Shown piece after piece: positions 46,677-56,945 of a DNA stretch of 64,000 nucleotides. Both the position numbers and the translations under genes were made by a program. Within the stretch, counting starts at the first letter, position 1. Every line of letters starts with the position of its first letter. The stretch spans positions 103,205 through 167,204 of the forward strand of contig NZ_LRUN01000023.1 of NCBI RefSeq assembly GCF_001679645.1, given 5' to 3'. The notes below the pieces were generated by a model. That model saw only the letters and a program-made list of their open reading frames with translations, was not told the DNA's origin and searched no databases. This DNA is from Pseudomonas bananamidigenes (GTDB lineage: Bacteria > Pseudomonadota > Gammaproteobacteria > Pseudomonadales > Pseudomonadaceae).

Positions 46677-47804
46677 TCAGGCCTGTCTGGGCAGCTTCAC
46701 GCTGAACAGTGTTCCTTCGGCTTCGCTTGAGCTGACTTCGATGGTCCCGCCGTGGGCGGTCACCACTTCCTTGACGATGAACAGGCCCAGCCCGAGGCTG
46801 GTCGATGCCTGACCGAGCTCTTCATCGGAGCTGCGCACCAGGGGATCGAAAATCGTGCCGATGGCCTCTTCGGAAATCGGCTCGCCGTGGTTGTGCACCG
46901 TCAGGCTCACGACATCGCCGTCACCTTTCAATGTCACGATCAGATCCCGCGGGTGCGTCCCGTGCTGCAAGGCGTTGCCGATCAGATTCTGCAGCAGTTG
47001 GGCCAGTCGTCCGGCATCCCAGACGCCACGGGTATCGCCCTCGATGATCAGCGTCGGATCGCTTTGCGGGTTACCGGCACAGGCTTCGGCAATCGCTGCC
47101 CGGGCCGTGTCGGCCAGATCCATGGGCGCCGGTTCGATCGGCAGACTCTTGCCCAGACGGCTGCGCACCAGTTCCAGCAGATCACTGACCATCGCCGCCA
47201 TGTGCCGCGAACCCTGCCTGATGTTCTGTGCGCAGAGCAGCGCTTCGTCCTGCAAGGCGGTTTTACGCAGCAGCAATTCGACGGACATGCTGACGGCCTG
47301 CAGCGGTGCGCGCAGGTCGTGGCCGAGGATGGCCAGGAATATGTCCCGCGAGCGATTGACCTGTTCGGCGTAAGCGGCGGTGGACTCGACCAGCGCTTCA
47401 TCAATGGCTTCATTGAAGCGGATCATTTCCTGAAAACAGGCCATGTCCGGCTTTTCGAGGCTGTTGACCCACAACCGGATCACACAGGCGCGCAGGTGGC
47501 GAAATTCGGAGGTCATCTGGACCAGGTCGAACCCCTCCGTATGGCGCAGCTCGCCATGGCTGGCGCCGGCCCGATCCAGGCTCGGAGTCTTGTCCGGACC
47601 CTCTCCTCTGGCCTTGGCCCGTTGCTCGCTGGCGGTCTGCGTCGTGGTCATGTCCCGCGCAGCGGCCAGCAGGATGGCCCGTGCGTGATCGCGCAAGGCG
47701 TCGCGATCCAGATACTCGCTTGCCGGTGTGATCGTCCTGGCGAACTGCTCCCACTCTTCGACGATCCGGTCCGTGTTTTGACGGATGAATTCGGGTAGAC
47801 GCAT
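46677..47804 (-). CDS. Sensor histidine kinase with RsbRD-like N-terminal region
   Basis: 375-residue kinase with no membrane segments, so cytoplasmic. The first 140 residues are helical and resemble globin-like/RsbRD sensor regions (MRLPEFIRQNTDRIVEEWEQFAR). The dimerisation/phosphoacceptor helix has His162 in FLAILGHDLRAPLQ. The ATPase domain has the N box NLIGNALQHG, G1-like LGQASTSLGLGLFIVKEVV and G2 GLGLF. No response regulator is adjacent. The ATG at 47804 was preferred over one 6 codons upstream because CAGGATC precedes it. Confidence 0.9.
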   Translation of the reverse strand: MRLPEFIRQNTDRIVEEWEQFARTITPASEYLDRDALRDHARAILLAAARDMTTTQTASEQRAKARGEGPDKTPSLDRAGASHGELRHTEGFDLVQMTSEFRHLRACVIRLWVNSLEKPDMACFQEMIRFNEAIDEALVESTAAYAEQVNRSRDIFLAILGHDLRAPLQAVSMSVELLLRKTALQDEALLCAQNIRQGSRHMAAMVSDLLELVRSRLGKSLPIEPAPMDLADTARAAIAEACAGNPQSDPTLIIEGDTRGVWDAGRLAQLLQNLIGNALQHGTHPRDLIVTLKGDGDVVSLTVHNHGEPISEEAIGTIFDPLVRSSDEELGQASTSLGLGLFIVKEVVTAHGGTIEVSSSEAEGTLFSVKLPRQA

Positions 47805-47983
47805 GACCGGGATCCTGAACATTCGGCAAAGGGGTCTTTCGATGGTAGACCCTTTGGGCGGGAATGAAAGCGCCGCTCGGGCCTGAAGCTTCCGCTGACA
47901 GGTTGCGCCGCTGTGATACCTATGTACCGCCGCCACAGAGGTACGCCATGGTCTGCTCTCGCTCCATTTCAAGGAGCGAAACC

Positions 47984-50900
47984 ATGTCTGAACACCCTGT
48001 CACTTCAACGTCTGCGTACAACGCTGCACCCTCACCGGGGCCGGTCGTGACGCAAAGCCTGCATGCGGACTTTCTTGAAGAGGCCAGCCCCAGGTGGTTG
48101 ATCAATGCACCGGAGCGTCATCGCGAGGCATTGAAAAATGCCGATTCCGCCGCGCCGGACTGGTACAGGCGCGCTTCCCGCGGGCAACGCAGGGCCGTGG
48201 GTGATGCCGCAGCCGACAGCCTCGTCGCCCGGTCGCGCCTGGATCACACCATGACGGGGCTCCAGGACATCGACAGCTTTGCCGCACCATTGCTGACAAA
48301 GGCTCTGAAGGATCGCTTCAACGTGACGCTGGACGTCAAAAAGACCTGGCTGGTACTGAACAAGCCAGTGGAGATGGGGATTTTTGCCATCGAGATCGAT
48401 TTTTTCGAAGTCCTGAGGCTGCCTTTGCTACAGGCCGCTCTGCATAACTTCGAAGCCCGTGAATGTAAAAGCGGGTTCTTTCATCGATCTTCGGGATTTC
48501 GCCTCGAAACATCGACCCCGGCAACCCTGGAACCATTGACTACCCGTCTGACGGTCGAACAGTTCACCGGCCTGTGCCGTTCGCTGGACATCGGGGCGAA
48601 GTATCAGGCGTATATCAAGGATTACCTGCACCCCAAAGACGCGGTGGCCGAACATGTGCTGCGCGACAAATTCATCGACGCGCACAAGACCGCCCTGCGT
48701 GCGGCTGCAGAACTGGCGCTGGTCAAGGGCGATATCGGGCGCGAAGACTATGCTTCGATTCGCTCTGTCCTCAACGGTGACCTGACGCCGCGTCAGGGCA
48801 AACGACAGATCTGGTTTCGTGATCTGGGCCTGATGGGCCGGCGAATGACCGGCTGCGTCATGTTCACGATCTGCGAAAAATACCGCTACAGCGACGATTC
48901 GATCCTGTATATCCCGGGCGATCCTTTCCATCCGCTCAAGCGCTACAAGGGCCGGGAAATCGAAGCGATGTTCAAGCAGCGCTTCACCGCGCGTGACGCC
49001 ACTCAGGCACATCCGGCAGAGCCGAATGCCTACCAGCGCTTTTTCAGCCAGTTCGTCGCCTATGCTGACCGGCCACGTTTTTTCAGTCAGTTCACCGACG
49101 ACACGCCCGACCGGACATTTGCACAAAGACTGGAGCCCTACGCTCCGCTGTTCAATGAGATTTTCAAGGCCCTCAACCCGATCAACGCGGCGCTGACCGG
49201 GATTCGTGAGTTGCCGCCGGCGTCACCGGTCGCACAGGTGCCGAATGCGGATCCGTATCTGAATCCGGTGGACCTGTCCCGCAAGGGCCACGGGATCTGG
49301 GCGGATAATGTCGATCTGTGGAATTACCTGTTCGACCAGCATCGCGACCGCCTGATTGCCGATGCTCGCAGCCACGCGGTGCCCACGGCGGATGTCGATG
49401 CCAGAGTACGCTCGGAAAAGCTCGCCGGGTTGCTGAACATCGGCATGCTGGTGTTGACCGGCGCCTCGATGTTCGTGCCGGTGCTGGGTGAAGTGATGAT
49501 GGTGGTGATGGCCGGGCAACTGCTCGAAGAGACCTTTGAAGGTGCCATCGAGTGGAGCGAGGGCGATCGCAAGGCCGCGAAAGCACACCTGATCGATGTC
49601 GCGCAAAACCTCGCGTTGATTGCCTTGATGGCGGGGGCCGGCAAAGGGCTCGCCCGGCTGACCGCTGCCAGATCGACACCGATCATCGAGCGTTTGCATC
49701 AGGTACAGATGCCTGACGGCACGACTCGATTGTGGAAACCCGACCTTGATGGTTACGAGAGTCCGGTCACGCTGGACTCGCGCGCGGTACCGAACGCACT
49801 GGGGCAGTACCGGGTCGGGCAAGACCACTACATTCGACTTCAAGGCAAGACGTACCGGCAGACTTACGACGAATCGCTCAAGGCATGGCGAATCAATCAC
49901 CCGGACGATCCGCAGGCTTATCAACCGCCGCTGACCCACAACGGCGCCGGCGCCTGGCGACATACGCTCGAGCGCCCTCAGGCCTGGGACCGGCTGACAC
50001 TCCTGCGGCGCATCGGCCACAGCACTGAGGTTTTCGCTGACGAGCAGTTGCTGACCCTTGCCGATATGGCCGGTGTCAGCGATGACGCCCTGCGCAAGAT
50101 GCACCTGGACAATGCCTTGCCTTCCCCGGACCTGGCGGATGCCATGCGCCTGTTCAACGCCGAGCGCGATGCCGGACTGATCGTCGAGCAGGTTGCAGGC
50201 CGACAACCCATTGACGATCGTTATTTGCAGGTGCTGCCTCTGCTGCCCGGCATGCCGCGCTGGCCGTGGGGGCGGCAGTTGAAGGTCTACGATGCTGCGG
50301 ATTTTTCGGGCACGGCACTCAGCTACGGGACGAAGCGCAGGGGCATGGCGCCGATCCGGATCAGCCGGACCGAGGTGCTTGGCGGTGCGTTGCCGGCGCG
50401 AATCCTCGCGACGCTGGATGAAGCCGAGACGGTTCGTCTGTTGGGTGGCGAGCCTGCACGCGTTCGGGCGGCGCGGACGCAGGAACTCGCCGGACAAATT
50501 GCCGATTTCGCCAGCGCCCGTCAGCCCGCGTTGTTCGACAGCCTGCTCAAAGGTACTGCGCCGGTGGCTCCCCGGACGGCGAAGCTGCAACGGATCATCC
50601 CCGGCCTGACCGAGCGAGGAGCATCCGCTGTCCTGAGTCAGGCGAATGCCGAAGAACTGGCGAGACTGGACAGCACGGCGAAGGTACCGTTGCATTTGCA
50701 GGAGCTCGGTCGCTGGTATGGCCAGACGGGTCGCCTGACCCGGGCTCTGGCCGGGTTGCGCAGTGAAACCATGGCTTCTGCCGACAGCCGCCATCTTGCC
50801 TTGCAGACGTTGGGACGACTGCCAGGCTGGTCCGGTGACGTGCGTCTGGAAATCCGGGAGGGCAGTATCAGCGGCCCGATGCTGGACGCCATCGGCAGCG

Positions 50901-53900
50901 AAACCGCGTCGACGCGCAAGTATCTGGTCAAGTACGGGGATGCCTTTCAGGCTGTCAATGAGCGTGGCGAGCCACTCAACAGCATCCCGCACAAAGGCGA
51001 CAATTTTTACGCTTCGCTGATGCATGCCTTGCCCGATGAGGCGCGTCATGGGCTGGGCCTGCCAAACGTCTGGCAGAGCAGCGACCTGCAACGCACGATC
51101 ATCGAGCGGGCGCTCGCCGAACGCGCTCAGTCGGCCCGGATTCTGTGGGCAGGCACTGCCGATAAACCCTGGTTCAAGCCACCGCAACGCATCGCCTCCG
51201 GCGTGCTCGGCTATCCCGCCAGTGGTGACGGACCGGGGCCGAGTCAGGCGTTGACCGTTCATGTGCAGAACGTCTATCCGGGGTTGAGCGACGCGCAGGC
51301 CCGAGGCTTCATTCTTGAACAATGGCGGTCGGGCAGGAGCGATCAACAGATTTTTCATCTGCTCAACAACCGGCTGAGCGAGTGGCGGGAGCTGGAGACA
51401 ACACTCGATCAATGGTTGATGGCGCAGAACCTGCGTTTGCGCACCGCCCGTGACGAGTTCGTCAGCGTGGTGCAAAACATCAAGGACTGCTGGCGTAATT
51501 CACCGTTGGCCGAACACAGTCCGCACGCGGCCCGCCTGACACTGATCAGCGACGTACCTCTGCCGTCATTGAAGGCGGACTTCGCCCACGTTCGTGAACT
51601 GACGCTGCATACCCCGCTGGTCGGCGATACGCTTGCAACGTTTCCCAACGTCGAGAAACTGGCCCTGAATTCGAGCATTGCAGAGTTCGACAAAGTGCTC
51701 GCGATATTGAAAACAATGCGACACATGACCCGCCTGAAACTTTCCACGCCGATTACCAGCCAGGTGGCGTCGCGGCTGCGGGAGCTGACCCGGCTTGAAG
51801 CGCTGGAGTTGCACTGCACTGCGAACGGGGTGAATCCGGTGGTGCCGATGACACTCGATGTCGGCGGCATGCGACAGTTGCGCAGGCTCGAAGTCAGCAG
51901 TGCGCAGATGCACCAATGGCCACAGGGCGTTCTGGATCTGCCGCGACTGGAGCGCCTGAATCTGCGCTCGACCGCGATCAATACCCTGCCGATGGAAATC
52001 TATGAAGGTCATCAACGACTGTTGTCGGGTCTGACACTGGACTGGTCGAAATTTCCCCGCCGGGTGTTCAAGCCGATCTATGAGTTTGTCCGGAGTCAGC
52101 CTCGGCATCTGCTCGATCTGGATGAAATGGTTGCGGATTATTGTCGTGGTGAACTCAAGCGTTTTGTCGGCATGGAGCCGAGCCTGTTCGATGTTTTGAG
52201 TACGGGGTTCAAGGCACAGTGGACAGACGTCGGCAGTCGTTTCGCTGCGATCGAAACGTTGAGTGAACAATTCAGCGAACTGAACCGGCTTCAGGAATGG
52301 GTCGGCTCCGGACCGACGGTGTCCAACGGAGGAGCAGCACGTTCGGCGGTGGCCGAGTCGTTGAAAAACAGTTGGCGCAGCGGATTGTTCCAGCGTTATG
52401 GCGCACGCACCGAAAGCGTGTTCTACAACCTCTATGTCAGCCTGCCCAATGATGTTTCGGTGCTGGATATTCTCGGCTCGCCGGTGGACAGTCTTCCGAC
52501 CTTGTCTGCTGAAGGCTTCACCCACGTCCGCAGCCTGCACCTGGCCGGGTTGCAGGCTCCCGTCGAACAGTTGCGCAACTTCATCCGCATCTTCCGCGGG
52601 GTCGACACTCTCGACCTGAGCCATTGTGGTTTGACCGGACTGCCGCTGGAGCCTAGCGATCTGCCGGCACTCGAAACGCTCAATCTGCATGACAACCCCC
52701 TGAGCAGGATCGACGTGCGTGGCATGAATCGCCTGAGAGCGCTGGATTTGAGTGCGACTGCTTTGCGCGAATGGCCGACCGGTGCCGAGGAACTGCCGGA
52801 ACTGACCTGGCTGGATCTCAGTGACAGCCAGTTGACCTCGCTGCCGGATGCGCTGCTGGCGCGTGATGCATTACTGCTTGATACCAGCCTGACCGGTACC
52901 CCGTTGAACCCGCAAGCCAAAGCGGCCCTTGCCACTGCGCGGCAAAGGATTGAAGAGAATCGAGGCCTGGTTCCCGGTTCATTGCAGCGTTTTGCGCTGG
53001 AAGAGCCGCGCCACCGTACACCGCCCACCGAAAGTGGCTCGGTCATCGCCCGACGATTGCTGCCGTTACCGCAGCCGCCGGCAGTCGAGGGGCCGGCGGG
53101 CTGGGTCGACCGTGTCCGGCGTCTGCGCCCGCAGTACGACAGTGCCCGGGCGCAACAGGCCATCGAGCGGATGCAGGACGCGGGTCTGACCGAGGTGCAG
53201 ATCGGAGAACAAATCGAGGCATGGGATCGCGACTTCGAATCCCTGACGCGGCGCTTGAACGATTGGCTGTTCACCCATGAAACCCGGGGCATGGATTGGG
53301 TGGTGTCATCGCGCACCCGCCAGCTCGCCGCGCAACGCATCTTGGAATGCTGGCGCGAAGGCACCGTCGACTGGAATGGTGTCCCGAGTCACGAGCTGGA
53401 TCTCAACGGTCTGCAGGTGGGCAACCTGCCCGAGCCGGGCGCAACATTCGCGGCGGTGAATAGCCTGAACCTCGGAGGCGTCAAACTCACTTCGCAAGGC
53501 TCCAACGGTTTCCTCGGGGCATTCACTCACCTGCGCCGGCTCAACCTCAGCGGCAATCACTTGCCGGCGGTGCCCGAGCCGGTGACACGAATGCTTCATC
53601 TGGAGCGGCTGGAACTGTCGCTCACCGGCCTCGCGGACTCCGCTGCTGCGGGTCAGGCGCTGGAGCGCCTTACACAGTTGCAGTGGCTGGACCTGAGCCA
53701 CAACAGCCTGCGTTCCTTCAGTGTCACGGGGTTCGGGCAGCTGGAGCGGCTGGATCTGCGCGATAACCTGCTTACCGCCTGGCCGGAAGGCGTCTTGCAA
53801 GCCCCGCGCTTGCAAGCGATCGACTTGAGCAGCAATGAAATCGCATCGATCCCCGCAGCGTTGTTTGACGGCAGCCATGCGGCTTTATTGGCCGGAAGCA

Positions 53901-55027
53901 ACCTGGCGGAAAACTACGAGATATCGCAACAAAGTCTGCTCGGGCTGCGTGAATACGCCGATGCTCATGGACGGCGTGACGTGCTGGGCCTGACGTATGC
54001 CGACATCGACCGGATGATCGATGACATGGACAGCACCACCGAAAGCGATGCCGAAGACCTGGAGATCGAAAGCGAACCCGATGAGGTCCTTCCGACGCTT
54101 GCCGAAACGGTCCTTGAGCAGCAGGTTACACCGTGGATTGAAAACATCCCCGAAGAGGACGCTGCACGCTATCGGGCAATGTGGCAGCGGTTGGCTGGCG
54201 AACCCGACAACGAAGCCTTCTTCCATCTGCTTTCCCGGATGCCGGACACCGAGGAGTTCCGGGTTTATCGCGCCGACCTGACCCGACGGGTCTGGGACAT
54301 CGTCGAGGCGGCCGATGGCAGTCAGGAGCTTCGCGACACGCTGTTCTCCATGGCGAGCACGCACACTACCTGCGTCGACGGGCGAACCCTGGCGCTCAGC
54401 GAAATCGAAGTCAAAGTGTATGAGTACAACGCCTTGCGCCATTTGCAGCCCGGTCTTGCGGAAAAGGGGCGCGCGTTGCTCGACCTGTCGCGCCAACTGT
54501 TTCGCCTGGGGCAGGTGGAAAAACTCGCGGCCCGCAGCATGGGCCGTCACGCGGATCCGGCGGAAGTGCGTCTGCAGTATCGAATCGGTCTGACGTCGGG
54601 CTGGGAGGACGGTCTGCAACTGCCGGGGCAACCCGGTCACATGCGGTTTGCCCGGCCGCTCAGGGGCGATGATCTGGCAGCTGCCCGCGCGGCGGTCATG
54701 CGAGCCGAAACGAGCGAGCAGTTTTATGAAGAACTGATCAGCCGTGATTACTGGGTGCAATACCTGACCGAGAAATACCCGGCTGAACTTGATGCACTCA
54801 AGCGCGGCGCAGATGAAAAGCTGCAACGACTCGAGGATGAATACGAAGACGTGACCAGCACGGTGTACCAGGAGGCGGTGCAGATGCTCGAGGTTGAACG
54901 CACCATTGAACGCAACCGGCAACTGATTGCCCTGTCGCACCTGGAAACGGGCGAACCGGCGACGGTCGGGCTCGACGATGAGCAGCCCGGCCCTTCACGT
55001 TATTTGATGGACACCTCAACCCGCTGA
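47984..55027 (+). CDS. Giant LRR protein with C-terminal NEL E3 ubiquitin ligase-like domain
   Basis: 2347-residue protein, most likely a host-directed effector. The ATG at 47984 is chosen for its AAGGAG 7 bases upstream; the 40 upstream codons are unlikely. Order: residues ~100-470 dermonecrotic-toxin-like N-terminal region; two hydrophobic stretches (~483-515, ~540-556) that could insert into membranes; a beta-rich middle with WRINHPDDP; three helical-linker plus LRR modules (~1095-1350, ~1423-1643, ~1706-1973); then a NEL-like domain (~2038-2326). The proposed catalytic Cys is residue 2130 in THTTCVDGR, matching the Cys-x-Asp signature of IpaH/SspH ligases, which add ubiquitin to host proteins. 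No signal peptide. Secretion route is not shown; no type III genes are in the window. Composition is not strongly different from neighbours by eye. Confidence 0.88.
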   Translation: MSEHPVTSTSAYNAAPSPGPVVTQSLHADFLEEASPRWLINAPERHREALKNADSAAPDWYRRASRGQRRAVGDAAADSLVARSRLDHTMTGLQDIDSFAAPLLTKALKDRFNVTLDVKKTWLVLNKPVEMGIFAIEIDFFEVLRLPLLQAALHNFEARECKSGFFHRSSGFRLETSTPATLEPLTTRLTVEQFTGLCRSLDIGAKYQAYIKDYLHPKDAVAEHVLRDKFIDAHKTALRAAAELALVKGDIGREDYASIRSVLNGDLTPRQGKRQIWFRDLGLMGRRMTGCVMFTICEKYRYSDDSILYIPGDPFHPLKRYKGREIEAMFKQRFTARDATQAHPAEPNAYQRFFSQFVAYADRPRFFSQFTDDTPDRTFAQRLEPYAPLFNEIFKALNPINAALTGIRELPPASPVAQVPNADPYLNPVDLSRKGHGIWADNVDLWNYLFDQHRDRLIADARSHAVPTADVDARVRSEKLAGLLNIGMLVLTGASMFVPVLGEVMMVVMAGQLLEETFEGAIEWSEGDRKAAKAHLIDVAQNLALIALMAGAGKGLARLTAARSTPIIERLHQVQMPDGTTRLWKPDLDGYESPVTLDSRAVPNALGQYRVGQDHYIRLQGKTYRQTYDESLKAWRINHPDDPQAYQPPLTHNGAGAWRHTLERPQAWDRLTLLRRIGHSTEVFADEQLLTLADMAGVSDDALRKMHLDNALPSPDLADAMRLFNAERDAGLIVEQVAGRQPIDDRYLQVLPLLPGMPRWPWGRQLKVYDAADFSGTALSYGTKRRGMAPIRISRTEVLGGALPARILATLDEAETVRLLGGEPARVRAARTQELAGQIADFASARQPALFDSLLKGTAPVAPRTAKLQRIIPGLTERGASAVLSQANAEELARLDSTAKVPLHLQELGRWYGQTGRLTRALAGLRSETMASADSRHLALQTLGRLPGWSGDVRLEIREGSISGPMLDAIGSETASTRKYLVKYGDAFQAVNERGEPLNSIPHKGDNFYASLMHALPDEARHGLGLPNVWQSSDLQRTIIERALAERAQSARILWAGTADKPWFKPPQRIASGVLGYPASGDGPGPSQALTVHVQNVYPGLSDAQARGFILEQWRSGRSDQQIFHLLNNRLSEWRELETTLDQWLMAQNLRLRTARDEFVSVVQNIKDCWRNSPLAEHSPHAARLTLISDVPLPSLKADFAHVRELTLHTPLVGDTLATFPNVEKLALNSSIAEFDKVLAILKTMRHMTRLKLSTPITSQVASRLRELTRLEALELHCTANGVNPVVPMTLDVGGMRQLRRLEVSSAQMHQWPQGVLDLPRLERLNLRSTAINTLPMEIYEGHQRLLSGLTLDWSKFPRRVFKPIYEFVRSQPRHLLDLDEMVADYCRGELKRFVGMEPSLFDVLSTGFKAQWTDVGSRFAAIETLSEQFSELNRLQEWVGSGPTVSNGGAARSAVAESLKNSWRSGLFQRYGARTESVFYNLYVSLPNDVSVLDILGSPVDSLPTLSAEGFTHVRSLHLAGLQAPVEQLRNFIRIFRGVDTLDLSHCGLTGLPLEPSDLPALETLNLHDNPLSRIDVRGMNRLRALDLSATALREWPTGAEELPELTWLDLSDSQLTSLPDALLARDALLLDTSLTGTPLNPQAKAALATARQRIEENRGLVPGSLQRFALEEPRHRTPPTESGSVIARRLLPLPQPPAVEGPAGWVDRVRRLRPQYDSARAQQAIERMQDAGLTEVQIGEQIEAWDRDFESLTRRLNDWLFTHETRGMDWVVSSRTRQLAAQRILECWREGTVDWNGVPSHELDLNGLQVGNLPEPGATFAAVNSLNLGGVKLTSQGSNGFLGAFTHLRRLNLSGNHLPAVPEPVTRMLHLERLELSLTGLADSAAAGQALERLTQLQWLDLSHNSLRSFSVTGFGQLERLDLRDNLLTAWPEGVLQAPRLQAIDLSSNEIASIPAALFDGSHAALLAGSNLAENYEISQQSLLGLREYADAHGRRDVLGLTYADIDRMIDDMDSTTESDAEDLEIESEPDEVLPTLAETVLEQQVTPWIENIPEEDAARYRAMWQRLAGEPDNEAFFHLLSRMPDTEEFRVYRADLTRRVWDIVEAADGSQELRDTLFSMASTHTTCVDGRTLALSEIEVKVYEYNALRHLQPGLAEKGRALLDLSRQLFRLGQVEKLAARSMGRHADPAEVRLQYRIGLTSGWEDGLQLPGQPGHMRFARPLRGDDLAAARAAVMRAETSEQFYEELISRDYWVQYLTEKYPAELDALKRGADEKLQRLEDEYEDVTSTVYQEAVQMLEVERTIERNRQLIALSHLETGEPATVGLDDEQPGPSRYLMDTSTR

Positions 55028-55037
55028 TTCGTTGGCC

Positions 55038-55070
55038 GCCCCGGTCGTCGAGAGCCTCGACAACCGGGGC
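55038..55070. terminator. Hairpin between the NEL gene and ureC
   Basis: GCCCCGGTCGTCGAG pairs with CTCGACAACCGGGGC around a 3-base loop with one mismatch. It lies between convergent genes with no long T tract and can serve as a two-way 3' structure. Confidence 0.65.
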
Positions 55071-55076
55071 TCTGAC

Positions 55077-56777
55077 TCAGAACAGAAAATACCGCTGCGC
55101 CATCGGCAGCGTTTCCGCCGGCTCGCACCAGAGCAGCACACCGTCGGCCTTGACCTGATAGGTTTGCGGATCGACGTCGATGTCCGGCAGGTAATCGTTG
55201 TGGATCAGATCGGTTTTCTGCACGTCACGGCAACCTTTGACCACGGCGATTTTCTTCTTCAGTCCCAGGGCTTCGGGCAAGCCCGCTTCCTGCGCCGCCT
55301 GGCTGATGAAAGTCAGGCTGGTAGCGTGCAGCGAGCCGCCATGACTGGCGAACATCGGGCGGTAATGCACCGGTTGCGGAGTCGGGATCGAGGCGTTGGC
55401 GTCGCCCATCAGACTGGCGGCAATGGCACCGCCCTTGAGGATCAGCGTCGGTTTCACGCCGAAGAACGCCGGACGCCACAGCACCAGATCGGCCCATTTG
55501 CCGACTTCCACCGAACCCACTTCATGGCTGATGCCGTGGGTGATTGCCGGGTTGATCGTGTACTTGGCGATGTAGCGCCTGGCGCGGAAGTTGTCGTTGC
55601 CTTCGCCGTCCTGAGGCAGCGGACCGCGCTGCTTTTTCATCTTGTCGGCGGTTTGCCAGGTGCGTGTGATGACTTCGCCGACGCGGCCCATGGCCTGGCT
55701 GTCGGAGCTGATCATCGAGAACGCGCCGAGGTCGTGGAGGATGTCTTCGGCGGCAATGGTTTCGCGGCGGATGCGGCTTTCGGCGAACGCCACGTCTTCG
55801 GCGATGCTCGGGTCGAGGTGGTGGCAGACCATCAGCATGTCGAGGTGTTCGTCGATGGTGTTGCGGGTGAACGGCCGGGTCGGGTTGGTCGAACTCGGCA
55901 GCACGTTGGCGAAACCGCAGGCCTTGATGATGTCCGGCGCATGGCCGCCGCCCGCGCCTTCGGTGTGATAGGTGTGGATGGTGCGACCCTTGAATGCGCC
56001 GAGGGTGGTTTCGACGAAGCCGGACTCATTGAGGGTGTCGGTGTGGATCGCCACCTGCACGTCGTACTGATCGGCAACGCTCAGACAGTTGTCGATGCTC
56101 GCCGGGGTGGTGCCCCAGTCTTCGTGCAGCTTGAGCCCGATGGCGCCGGCCTTGACCTGTTCGATCAGCGGCTCCGGCAGGCTGGCGTTGCCCTTGCCGG
56201 TGAGGCCGATGTTCATCGGGAATGCATCCGCCGCCTGGAGCATCCGCGCCAGGTGCCATGGCCCGGAAGTGCAAGTCGTGGCGTTGGAGCCGGTGGCCGG
56301 TCCCGTGCCGCCGCCGATCATGGTGGTGACGCCGCTCATCAGTGCTTCTTCGATCTGCTGCGGGCAGATGAAATGGATGTGGGTATCGATGCCGCCGGCA
56401 GTGAGGATCATGCCCTCGCCGGCAATCACTTCGGTACTGGCGCCGATGGCGATGGTCACGCCTGGCTGCACGTCCGGGTTGCCGGCCTTGCCGATGGCGG
56501 CGATGCGCCCGTCCTTGAGGCCGACATCGGCCTTGACGATGCCCCAGTGGTCGATGATCAGCGCGTTGGTGATCAGCGTGTCGACCACTTCGGCGGCCAG
56601 CAACTGGCTCTGGCCCTGGCCGTCGCGGATCACTTTGCCGCCGCCGAATTTCACTTCTTCGCCGTAGGTGGTGAAGTCCTGTTCGACTTCGATCCACAAC
56701 TCGGTGTCGGCCAGGCGCACCTTGTCGCCGACGGTGGGGCCGAACATGTCGGCGTAGGCTTGACGCGAGATCTTCAT
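55077..56777 (-). CDS. ureC: Urease alpha subunit
   Basis: 566-residue catalytic subunit, hydrolysing urea to ammonia and carbamate at a dinickel centre. Nickel ligands are seen in [10 protein letters not shown] (two His), the carbamylated Lys in [13 protein letters not shown], two further His regions (HTDTLNESG and [14 protein letters not shown]), and the Asp in SSDSQAMGR; the active-site flap His is in MVCHHLD. The ATG at 56777 ([15 protein letters not shown]) matches the family. Last gene of the urease structural operon; separated from ureB by a REPIN. Confidence 0.98.
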   Translation of the reverse strand: MKISRQAYADMFGPTVGDKVRLADTELWIEVEQDFTTYGEEVKFGGGKVIRDGQGQSQLLAAEVVDTLITNALIIDHWGIVKADVGLKDGRIAAIGKAGNPDVQPGVTIAIGASTEVIAGEGMILTAGGIDTHIHFICPQQIEEALMSGVTTMIGGGTGPATGSNATTCTSGPWHLARMLQAADAFPMNIGLTGKGNASLPEPLIEQVKAGAIGLKLHEDWGTTPASIDNCLSVADQYDVQVAIHTDTLNESGFVETTLGAFKGRTIHTYHTEGAGGGHAPDIIKACGFANVLPSSTNPTRPFTRNTIDEHLDMLMVCHHLDPSIAEDVAFAESRIRRETIAAEDILHDLGAFSMISSDSQAMGRVGEVITRTWQTADKMKKQRGPLPQDGEGNDNFRARRYIAKYTINPAITHGISHEVGSVEVGKWADLVLWRPAFFGVKPTLILKGGAIAASLMGDANASIPTPQPVHYRPMFASHGGSLHATSLTFISQAAQEAGLPEALGLKKKIAVVKGCRDVQKTDLIHNDYLPDIDVDPQTYQVKADGVLLWCEPAETLPMAQRYFLF

Positions 56778-56801
56778 TTCAATTCCTTGCACAAATTTAT
56801 T

Positions 56802-56932
56802 GTGGCGAGGGAGCTTGCTCCCGCCGGGCTGCGCAGCAGCCCCAAAAATCGTGATTGATTTTCGTCAGATACACCGCATTTCCCGGGTTTACGAGTGCTG
56901 TGCACTCGAGCGGGAGCAAGCTCCCTCGCCAC
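56802..56932. repeat. REPIN variant between ureB and ureC
   Basis: GTGGCGAGGGAGCTTGCTCC and the inverted arm GGAGCAAGCTCCCTCGCCAC enclose about 85 bases. The core (GTGGCGAGGGAGC) is a different REP sub-type from the others in the window. It lies inside the urease operon. Confidence 0.9.
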
Positions 56933-56945
56933 AGGAATCTACTGG

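Noticed and set aside
49223..51475. Long antisense ORF (750 codons) inside the NEL gene
   Set aside because: Same codon-bias shadow; no start signal and no recognisable motif.
47984..55027. Effector gene as part of a type III or type VI secretion cluster
   Set aside because: No secretion apparatus, chaperone, VgrG, Hcp or immunity-like gene is present anywhere in the window.
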